This document shows, one piece after another, positions 1 to 5,122 of a stretch of 5,122 nucleotides of DNA. This stretch comes from Bacillota bacterium. GTDB lineage: Bacteria > Bacillota_E > Sulfobacillia > Sulfobacillales > Sulfobacillaceae. The first letter of the stretch is position 1, and the number at the start of each line of letters is the position of its first letter. The translations under genes were made by a program, and so were the position numbers. Under the pieces are notes generated by a model that saw only the letters and a list, made by a program, of their open reading frames with translations, did no database searches and was not told the DNA's origin. Where the stretch lies: positions 1 through 5,122 of the forward strand of contig JAKADJ010000209.1 of the NCBI GenBank assembly GCA_021820645.1. The letters run 5' to 3'.

Positions 1-457
1 CAGGCGATGACCCTCCCCAGGCTGGGAGCGGAGGACGACGGCATCCGGAGGACAGCGTCCCTCCTCATCTAGTCCTTCTGTGACGGGCGGCACCAGGAAT
101 ACGCGACCGTGCGGCGCGTCATCCGGGATGGGATCGCTGGGTCGCAGGCGATGCGTGTCCGTCGGTACTGCTTCGCCCGGCAACAGCCTGCCTAAAAACA
201 AGACCATCACACCAGCCGGGGCTCGCTCCACCGTGGCGGGATGGAGGTCGGCCGTATCCGGATGCACCGTCACCAGTGACACCGCGAGTGGGCTGTCGAA
301 TTGGGAATGACGGCTTGATTCCGGTGAAGCAGTTGCAGAAGATATTCCAAAGCGCCATCGGGTGTGACGTCGCTAATGTGCCATGCGCGGCCCATACCGG
401 GTAAATACGCTTCAGTATGATCTCGGTATTGTTCCATGACTACCGCGATGCGGTCAT
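1..457 (-). pseudogene. Frameshifted, partial paralogue of the neighbouring 206-aa hypothetical protein
   Basis: Function unknown. Reading the minus strand and joining two frames gives a protein that aligns almost without gaps to the intact gene at 440-1060, with about 40% identity by eye. The first frame opens with ATG at 435-437 (MEQYRDHTEAYLPGMGRAW...) and stops at TGA 270-272 after 55 residues. Similarity to the paralogue leaves this frame near 321-326 and resumes in another frame (LAVSLVTV..., then IPDDAPHGRVF at 97-129) that stays open to the window edge. The intact copy has CACCCGG where this copy has CACCGG, so loss of one C in a short run explains the shift. Similarity also begins before the ATG at 437 (codons for RIAVV, 438-452), in a frame with no start codon. 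An ATG at 455-457 would supply one if another base were missing, so the start may be damaged too. No slippery heptamer is visible at the shift. The 3' end lies outside the window. A sequencing error is the main alternative to true decay. Confidence 0.72.
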
Positions 458-1060
458 CAGGTCATCCGGTTGCGGATTCCGGACTGGGATCGTGAGCTCG
501 GGTGATGGCGTGACAGGCGTCTCTGGCCGTTGGCCAATCCGTAAGACGGTCGGTGCGGGCGAGACGAGTACCACGCCGCCCCCCGGGTGGTTTAGGAACC
601 GGAACCGATGCCCCACTTGGTTAGTACGGATCACCACATGATCTGCGCGAAATGGGGGCGTGCGGTGGGGCAGCACAAAAACGCTGCCGTCGGGAGCATC
701 GTCCGGAATGTGCGCGTCGGGTTTTAACCATAGGGCTTCCGGCGGCGGAGGTTCGATCGGATTGAGGTCGCCAGAAAACAGAATCCTAAGGCCGTCTGGG
801 GCGTGCACCACCGTCGGCGGACGCAAGTCAGATGCGTGGCGCGGAACCGCAAGGAGGGATACGGCAACCGGTGCCGCGGCGGTGGATGTCGGATCCGGGT
901 GGTGGTGCACCCGTGCCATCAACCGGTTGATGGCCGCGTCCGACGTCGGACCGATCGTTTGCCATGCCGGCCCCATGCCGGGCAAGCGGGTCTCCGCATG
1001 ATCCGCATATTGCTCGATGATTACGGCAATCTCCTCATTCATAACGTCGGACGGATCCAT
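440..1060 (-). CDS. Hypothetical proline-rich protein, 206 aa, intact member of a tandem paralogue pair
   Basis: I do not recognise the family and assign no function. The ATG at 1058-1060 is preceded by AGGAAGG (1068-1074) with a 7-base spacer, which supports this start; a second ATG at 1042, where similarity to the paralogue begins, has no such site. The protein has no signal peptide, no membrane segment and no cysteine, so it is probably a soluble cytoplasmic protein. Two blocks are best conserved with the broken neighbour: residues 11-33 (IAVIIEQYADH, then LPGMGPAW) and 118-129 (IPDDAPDGSVF). Both copies also keep AVSLL/LAVSLV near residue 66 and a VVIR/VVLR strand near 142. Residues 98-110 and 165-200 are rich in proline, which suggests extended linkers or tails. 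The stop (440-442) falls just 2 bases before the first in-frame ATG of the paralogue, so the two would be co-transcribed. Conservation in a diverged second copy is the best evidence that this is a real gene. Confidence 0.72.
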   Translation of the reverse strand: MDPSDVMNEEIAVIIEQYADHAETRLPGMGPAWQTIGPTSDAAINRLMARVHHHPDPTSTAAAPVAVSLLAVPRHASDLRPPTVVHAPDGLRILFSGDLNPIEPPPPEALWLKPDAHIPDDAPDGSVFVLPHRTPPFRADHVVIRTNQVGHRFRFLNHPGGGVVLVSPAPTVLRIGQRPETPVTPSPELTIPVRNPQPDDLMTASR

Positions 1061-1307
1061 CCTATCACCTTCCTAGCCGTTCATAACTGAACCTCGCTCG
1101 GGCAGAATTTTGTCCGTTTTGGGACACTTCGGTCATAGTGCTCAGCGATCGATAGCCGATGGTCGTGCCGCCCCTTTTGTCTAGTCCACGACCTTCTTCT
1201 TACGATCCGCTTTAGATTACCCGTGAATGTCTGGATTTCGATTATCCCATGGGCGGTTTTTGCCAAATCATCACACCCTAGAGGTTGGTGGTTCGAATCA
1301 ATGAGCA

Positions 1308-1343
1308 AAGGGGGGAATAGCTGTGCTCACGTACTCCCCCCTT
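1308..1343 (-). terminator. G/C-run hairpin, possible transcription terminator after acnA
   Basis: AAGGGGGGA (1308-1316) and TCCCCCCTT (1335-1343) form a perfect 9-bp stem with an 18-base loop. It lies about 95 bases past the aconitase stop and before the hypothetical gene, as expected of a terminator. Read from the minus strand, the stem is followed by TTTGCTCATT, with the stem's own TT adding to a short, broken T stretch, so this is not a canonical intrinsic terminator. The large loop also argues for caution. It could instead be an mRNA 3'-end stabiliser or an unrelated inverted repeat. Confidence 0.4.
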
Positions 1344-1391
1344 ACCGTCTGGAAAGCAATGAAAATACGACTTGAGTTCCTCTGTTATCGG

Positions 1392-1405
1392 AGCCAACGT
1401 TGGCT
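1392..1405. repeat. Perfect 14-bp palindrome downstream of acnA
   Basis: AGCCAACGTTGGCT reads identically on both strands. It sits about 33 bases past the aconitase stop. As RNA it would give a 5-bp stem with an ACGT loop; as DNA it is a symmetric site that a dimeric protein could bind. Its TTGGCT half recurs at 1429-1434, so alternative pairings with the next inverted repeat are possible. Function is unknown. Confidence 0.5.
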
Positions 1406-1429
1406 ACTGCCGCGTCTTTACTTCTCACT

Positions 1430-1445
1430 TGGCTTACCTAAGCCA
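1430..1445. repeat. Inverted repeat spanning the acnA stop codon
   Basis: TGGCTTA (1430-1436) and TAAGCCA (1439-1445) are perfect 7-base arms separated by CC, and the stop codon TAG (1438-1440) lies inside. In the mRNA this would be a 6-bp stem with a 4-base loop. It shares AGCCA/TGGCT blocks with the palindrome at 1392-1405, so the two could also pair with each other. It may simply be a short 3'-end structure. Confidence 0.4.
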
Positions 1446-4140
1446 TTCCGTTGAGAACCGTCTGAAGAATGCCGCCGTTATGGTAGTAGTCGACATCAAT
1501 GGGAGTATCGAGTCGTGCCAGAACCCCGAAGCGGTCTACTTTGCCATCTGGACGGGTAAGTGTTACCGTGAGTTCTTGCCCTGGCTTGATGTCGGCTGGG
1601 ACCTCAATCCCGACCAGTTCGTCACCATGCACACCGTGTCGCTGCCAACTATCGCCCTCGATGAACTGCAAAGGCAGGACCCCCATGCCGACCAGGTTGG
1701 AGCGGTGGATCCGTTCGAAACTCTCAGCGATGACGGCCTTGACACCCAAGAGTGCGGTGCCCTTAGCGGCCCAGTCTCGGGAGCTACCGGTGCCGTACTC
1801 CTTGCCCGCCATGATGACTAGCGGTACGTTGTCTGCTTGATAGCGCATGGCGGTGTCATAAACCGATGCCACGGCTTTGTCTGGGTAGTGGATGCTGTAG
1901 CCGCCTTCCTGGCCGTCCAGCATCTGGTTTCTGATACGGATATTGGCAAAGGTGCCTCGCATCATGACTTGGTGGTTCCCACGACGAGCTCCGTACGAAT
2001 TGAAATTCTTGGGTTCGATTCCGTGTTCTTGTAAGTATTTCGCAGCAGGGCTGGAACTGGAGATGCTTCCGGCCGGGGAAATGTGGTCGGTGGTGACCGA
2101 GTCGCCGAGTAACAAGAGAAGCCTGCCGTGGTCTATCGACGCGTTTTGGGAAGAGCCTTGGGCCTCTTTAAAGAATGGCGGTTCCTGAATGTAAGTGGAC
2201 GTCTTATCCCACTGATAGAGTTCGCCTTGTGGGACCGGGAGCTCGTTCCAAAGCTCATTGTCCGAGAACACGGTGGCGTATTCATGGGCGAACAAATCTG
2301 CCGTGAGGGCGGCGGTCATTGTGCTTTGGACTTCTTCGGCGGTGGGCCAGAGATCTTTAAGATATACGGGTCGACCGGCCCGATCGGTGCCGATGGGCTC
2401 CGTGGCCAGGTCAATATCGACGGTTCCGGCTAGAGCGTACGCGACCACGAGGGGAGGTGACGCTAGGTAATTGGCTTTGACTAGCGGATGAATCCGTCCT
2501 TCAAAATTGCGATTGCCGGAGAGTACTGCGGCTACGGTCAAATCCTCGTCTACAATGGCGCTGGAGACGGCTTCTGGCAGTGGGCCACTATTCCCGATGC
2601 AGGTGGTACAGCCGTATCCGACCACACTGAAGCCGATTTTTGCCAAAGGTTCCAAGAGGCCGGCCTTTTGCAAATAAGCGGTGACGACCCGGGAGCCCGG
2701 AGCCAGGCTTGTCTTCACGTACGGCTCCGGCTTCAAGCCGAGGGATAGGGCCTTTTTCGCCATAAGCCCCGCTCCAATCATCACGCTAGGGTTCGAGGTG
2801 TTGGTGCAACTGGTGATAGCGGCAATCACGACGGAACCTTGGCGCAAGGTAGCAGTCTTCTCCATGGTGACCGTTGCCGAGCGAGTCAGAGCTTCGGCGT
2901 CCAAGCCGAAGCCGCGATCCGCGACCGGAGCTCTTAGAGAGTCATGAAATGTCCGTTGCATCAGGGATAGGGGGACCCGATCTTGAGGTCGTTTGGGTCC
3001 CGCTAAGCTGGGCTCCACGGTGGTTAAGTCAAGTTCCAAGGTATCGGAAAATTCCGGTTCAGGACCTTGGTCGGTGCGGAATAGTCCTTGGGCCTTACAA
3101 TACCATTCGACAAGACGGACGTGTTCTTCCGATCGTGCAGTTTGACGTAAGTATCGTAGGGTTTCATCGTCCACAGGGAAAAACCCCATGGTGGCTCCGT
3201 ATTCGGGAGCCATATTAGCCACCGTGGCTCGGTCCGCGAGGCTCATTTGACTCACGCCGGATCCATAAAACTCGACGAATTTGCCCACCACGCCCTTTTT
3301 ACGGAGTAACTGGGTGATGGTTAGCGCCAGATCGGTAGCGGTCGCCCCGACCGGCAGTTTGCCGGTAAGACGTACCCCAACCACCTCAGGGGTCACAAAA
3401 TACAAGGGTTGGCCTAGCATGTTGGCCTCAGCCTCAATACCTCCGACTCCCCAGCCGAGCACACCCAGTCCGTTTACCATGGTGGTATGAGAGTCCGTGC
3501 CCACCACCGAGTCGGGAAACACCACTTCGCGACCGGCGGCATCGGGGCTCGTCGCAACAACACTGGCTAGGTATTCCAAATTCACTTGATGTACGATTCC
3601 CGTGCCGGGTGGCACCACCCGAAAGTTTTTAAACGAACGCTGGGCCCAATTCAGCAATCGATATCGCTCTAGGTTGCGTTCAAACTCGCGATCAATGTTA
3701 AATTGCAAAGACGAGGCTTGGCCGAAGTGGTCGACCTGAACCGAGTGATCGACGACTAAGTCGACCGGTACCAGAGGGTTTATTTGATGGGGATCGTGAC
3801 CCATCCGTTCCAGGCTGGATCGCAAAGCGGCTAAATCGACTACAGCCGGGACGCCGGTGAAGTCTTGCAAGACTACGCGAGCCGGTTTGAACGGGATTTC
3901 GTGGCGTATATCTTGGTGGGGTTGCCACCCTGCTAGTCGCTCTATGTCAGCCTCGGTAATTTGGTAGTCATCAAATTGCCTCAATACGGCTTCAAGCAAA
4001 ATCTTAATCGAGAAGGGCAGTCGCTCGACGGATGTGCCGAGTTTGTTCGCGAGGGATGCCAGACTATAGTAGGTCAGGGGGCGTCCTTCAAATACTGTAT
4101 CCGTTTTCGTACTAAAGGGGTCTGTCATGGATTCTGTCAA
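1438..4140 (-). CDS. acnA: Aconitate hydratase (aconitase A), complete
   Basis: It converts citrate to isocitrate through cis-aconitate in the cytoplasmic TCA cycle, using a [4Fe-4S] cluster. Numbered from the TTG at 4140 the product has 900 residues, the usual length for the AcnA/CitB/IRP1 family. The three cluster cysteines are present: C445 in [10 protein letters not shown], and C511 and C514 in [13 protein letters not shown]. Other family motifs are [16 protein letters not shown] near 92-107, DHSVQVD at 131-137, [11 protein letters not shown] at 214-224 and [19 protein letters not shown] near 541-559. The C-terminal swivel domain carries [14 protein letters not shown] (679-692), SYGARRGNH (715-723), the active-site loop [12 protein letters not shown] (783-794; S786, S787, R788) and [10 protein letters not shown] (807-816). 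No frameshift or missing catalytic residue is seen. In-frame starts are GTG 4149, TTG 4140 and ATG 4128; I prefer TTG because GAGGTGA lies 5 bases ahead, but GTG remains possible. The gene is transcribed divergently from the release factor 3 gene. Some family members (IRP1, B. subtilis CitB) also bind RNA when the cluster is lost; nothing here tests that. Confidence 0.98.
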   Translation of the reverse strand: MTESMTDPFSTKTDTVFEGRPLTYYSLASLANKLGTSVERLPFSIKILLEAVLRQFDDYQITEADIERLAGWQPHQDIRHEIPFKPARVVLQDFTGVPAVVDLAALRSSLERMGHDPHQINPLVPVDLVVDHSVQVDHFGQASSLQFNIDREFERNLERYRLLNWAQRSFKNFRVVPPGTGIVHQVNLEYLASVVATSPDAAGREVVFPDSVVGTDSHTTMVNGLGVLGWGVGGIEAEANMLGQPLYFVTPEVVGVRLTGKLPVGATATDLALTITQLLRKKGVVGKFVEFYGSGVSQMSLADRATVANMAPEYGATMGFFPVDDETLRYLRQTARSEEHVRLVEWYCKAQGLFRTDQGPEPEFSDTLELDLTTVEPSLAGPKRPQDRVPLSLMQRTFHDSLRAPVADRGFGLDAEALTRSATVTMEKTATLRQGSVVIAAITSCTNTSNPSVMIGAGLMAKKALSLGLKPEPYVKTSLAPGSRVVTAYLQKAGLLEPLAKIGFSVVGYGCTTCIGNSGPLPEAVSSAIVDEDLTVAAVLSGNRNFEGRIHPLVKANYLASPPLVVAYALAGTVDIDLATEPIGTDRAGRPVYLKDLWPTAEEVQSTMTAALTADLFAHEYATVFSDNELWNELPVPQGELYQWDKTSTYIQEPPFFKEAQGSSQNASIDHGRLLLLLGDSVTTDHISPAGSISSSSPAAKYLQEHGIEPKNFNSYGARRGNHQVMMRGTFANIRIRNQMLDGQEGGYSIHYPDKAVASVYDTAMRYQADNVPLVIMAGKEYGTGSSRDWAAKGTALLGVKAVIAESFERIHRSNLVGMGVLPLQFIEGDSWQRHGVHGDELVGIEVPADIKPGQELTVTLTRPDGKVDRFGVLARLDTPIDVDYYHNGGILQTVLNGMA

Positions 4141-4145
4141 ACTAG

Positions 4146-4152
4146 TCACCTC
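4146..4152 (-). promoter_or_regulatory. acnA: Ribosome binding site that favours the TTG start of acnA
   Basis: GAGGTGA on the minus strand lies 5 bases before the TTG at 4138-4140 and overlaps the GTG at 4147-4149. If GTG were the start, the binding site would have to be GGGGAAA, which lies a few bases further upstream and pairs less well. The ATG at 4126-4128 has no good site. Confidence 0.5.
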
Positions 4153-4183
4153 ATTTCCCCGAATGGGACACTACAACCCCTTT

Positions 4184-4212
4184 ATTTTAATCTACTTTCG
4201 CCAATTGTTCGA
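4184..4212 (-). promoter_or_regulatory. acnA: Candidate acnA promoter
   Basis: On the minus strand TAAAAT (4184-4189) is a good -10 element. A weak -35, TCGAAC (4207-4212, 3 of 6 matches to TTGACA), lies 17 bases upstream. The transcript would start near 4177 and give a leader of about 35 bases before the aconitase start. The -35 is poor, so an activator or another promoter is possible. Confidence 0.4.
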
Positions 4213-4238
4213 TGCCTGGGTTATTGCCAGTCGGGTAA

Positions 4239-4247
4239 TGCTATAAT
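4239..4247 (+). promoter_or_regulatory. prfC: Extended -10 promoter of prfC
   Basis: TGCTATAAT is a perfect extended -10 element (TGN followed by TATAAT at 4242-4247). No good -35 stands 16-18 bases upstream, which is tolerated by extended -10 promoters. Transcription would start near 4254, giving a leader of about 35 bases that includes the ribosome binding site. Confidence 0.65.
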
Positions 4248-4268
4248 CGTCGGATGAGACGATTGTAG
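4241..4268. promoter_or_regulatory. 11-bp inverted repeat over the prfC -10 and start point, operator-like
   Basis: CTATAATCGTC (4241-4251) and GACGATTGTAG (4258-4268) are complementary over 11 positions with one G-T mismatch, around a GGATGA spacer. The left arm contains the -10 hexamer and the expected transcription start lies in the spacer, so the mRNA would carry only the right arm. That favours a DNA site for a dimeric regulator over an RNA hairpin, but the regulator is unknown and the role is inferred. Confidence 0.5.
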
Positions 4269-4288
4269 AAAGAGGTTGAGGCATCCAC

Positions 4289-5122
4289 ATGGATTGGACG
4301 CAAGAGGTCGCGTCGGGCCGCACATTTGCGATTATTTCGCACCCAGATGCGGGGAAAACCACTTTAACCGAAAAACTCTTACTGTTCGGGGGCGCCATTC
4401 GTGAGGCGGGTGCGGTCAAGGCCCGAAGATCTTCCCCACATGCACGGTCCGACTGGATGGAAATCGAACGCCAAAGGGGCATTTCGGTTACTTCTACGGT
4501 GTTGCAATTCCCATATCAAGGTCACCGGATCAATTTATTAGACACTCCAGGCCATCAGGACTTTAGTGAGGACACGTATCGGACGCTGTTGGCGGCGGAT
4601 AGCGTGGTGATGGTCATTGATGCAGCCAAAGGCGTTGAACCGCAAACTATCAAATTATTTGATGTGTGTCGGATGCGGAAAATACCCGTCTTCACATTTT
4701 TCAATAAGCTCGACCGTGAGGCGCGCGACCCCTTGGATTTGCTGGATGAGGTGGAACGCATCTTGGGTATTGAGACCTATGCCATGAACTGGCCCGTGGG
4801 GATGGGTCAGTCATTTCAGGGGATCTATGATCGCCAGCAAGGGAATTTTCAGCGATTTAACCGAACCGACCATGGATTTATCAATGGTCCGTACCAGGAC
4901 TTTCAATCCGACATTCCGGATGACCTCGACCGCGAGCTTCACGATGCACTCGATTTGTTGGATGGAGCGGGGACGGCGCTCGACTTGGATCTTGTCACAC
5001 TAGGCTTACAAAGCCCGGTGTTTTGGGGGAGTGCGATTGCTAATTTTGGTGTTCAAAGTTTTTTGGACGCCTATGTCAAAATGGCGCCCGGTCCCACTCC
5101 CCGACAGAGCAATCTAGGGCTC
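4289..5122 (+). CDS. prfC: Peptide chain release factor 3 (RF3), N-terminal 278 residues, cut by the window edge
   Basis: RF3 is a cytoplasmic translational GTPase that removes RF1 or RF2 from the ribosome after peptide release. The ATG at 4289-4291 follows GAGG (4278-4281) with a 7-base spacer, and the frame is open to the last base. The GTPase domain is complete in outline: P-loop SHPDAGKTT (17-25), switch region [10 protein letters not shown] (61-70), [16 protein letters not shown] (85-100), NKLD (139-142) and the G5-like segment GSAIANFGV (247-255). The stretches [17 protein letters not shown] and [16 protein letters not shown] are typical of RF3 and separate it from EF-G and from tetracycline-resistance ribosomal protection proteins. 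The family is usually about 525-530 residues, so roughly half is present; domains II and III lie beyond the window. It is driven by its own extended -10 promoter, divergent from aconitase, with an operator-like inverted repeat at the start point. Nothing suggests damage or transfer. Confidence 0.97.
   Translation, partial: MDWTQEVASGRTFAIISHPDAGKTTLTEKLLLFGGAIREAGAVKARRSSPHARSDWMEIERQRGISVTSTVLQFPYQGHRINLLDTPGHQDFSEDTYRTLLAADSVVMVIDAAKGVEPQTIKLFDVCRMRKIPVFTFFNKLDREARDPLDLLDEVERILGIETYAMNWPVGMGQSFQGIYDRQQGNFQRFNRTDHGFINGPYQDFQSDIPDDLDRELHDALDLLDGAGTALDLDLVTLGLQSPVFWGSAIANFGVQSFLDAYVKMAPGPTPRQSNLGL

Larger units (their letters stand above)
1061..1437. other. Noncoding region between the aconitase and the paralogue pair
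   Basis: I see no convincing gene in this stretch. An open frame on the minus strand (TTG at 1308 to TGA at 1081, 75 residues) has no Shine-Dalgarno site, since a C-run directly precedes its start, and its product resembles nothing I know. The region holds the ribosome binding site of the downstream hypothetical gene (1064-1074), a G/C hairpin (1308-1343), two palindromes beside the aconitase stop, and a short tRNA T-arm-like motif (1281-1299) that does not extend into a foldable tRNA. A promoter for the paralogue pair must lie here if the hairpin ends aconitase transcription. The best candidate on the minus strand is TTGGCA followed by TAATCG about 16 bases later (around 1240-1268), which is weak. 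Confidence 0.5.

Noticed and set aside
660..1001. 113-residue plus-strand open frame opposite the hypothetical gene, with a counterpart at 80-310 sharing GASSGM
   Set aside because: The resemblance between the two plus-strand frames is explained by the antisense paralogue similarity, and the minus-strand product is conserved over a longer span.
1081..1308. 75-residue open frame on the minus strand upstream of the hypothetical gene
   Set aside because: TTG start with no ribosome binding site and a C-run just ahead; its start lies in the hairpin; the product is unlike any family I know and there is no paralogue to support it.
1241..1318. A complete tRNA-Val(CAC) gene around the T-loop-like motif
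   Set aside because: Apart from the loop-like consensus, the T-stem, anticodon stem and acceptor strands do not pair.
1372..1821. 149-residue plus-strand open frame
   Set aside because: Almost entirely antisense to the well-conserved C-terminal domain of aconitase, with no independent support.
4289..5122. Elongation factor G or a tetracycline ribosomal protection protein
   Set aside because: [24 protein letters not shown] and [16 protein letters not shown] are RF3-type, and the spacing through [10 protein letters not shown] matches RF3.
1..5122. CRISPR array, insertion sequence or phage genes
   Set aside because: No spaced direct repeats, no transposase motifs and no terminal inverted repeats were seen on either strand.

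Overview
The window looks like a chromosomal piece of a moderately GC-rich bacterium. The aconitase is of the AcnA/CitB type, closest to the Bacillus subtilis CitB pattern as I recall it. Together with GTG/TTG starts and strong Shine-Dalgarno sites this suggests a Firmicutes-like host. A Sulfobacillus-type genome is a guess I cannot test here.

Layout. Positions 1-457 (minus strand) hold the 5' two-thirds or so of a broken gene that runs off the left edge. Positions 440-1060 (minus) hold an intact paralogue of it, a 206-residue proline-rich protein of unknown function. Positions 1061-1437 are noncoding and contain two palindromes near the aconitase stop, a long G/C hairpin and a short tRNA-like motif. 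Positions 1438-4140 (minus) encode a complete aconitate hydratase. Positions 4141-4288 are a divergent promoter region. Positions 4289-5122 (plus) encode the first 278 residues of peptide chain release factor 3, which continues past the right edge.

The two conserved genes are housekeeping genes: the TCA-cycle isomerisation of citrate to isocitrate, and the GTPase that recycles release factors in translation. They are divergent, so no shared operon or joint function is implied. The paralogue pair lies downstream of the aconitase on the same strand, but more than 370 bases and a possible terminator separate them, so it is probably a separate unit.

I did not find a convincing new multi-gene system. 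The most interesting points are the tandem uncharacterised paralogues, one with a clear single-base frameshift and perhaps a second, and an 11-bp inverted repeat that covers the extended -10 element of the release factor 3 promoter and looks like an operator.
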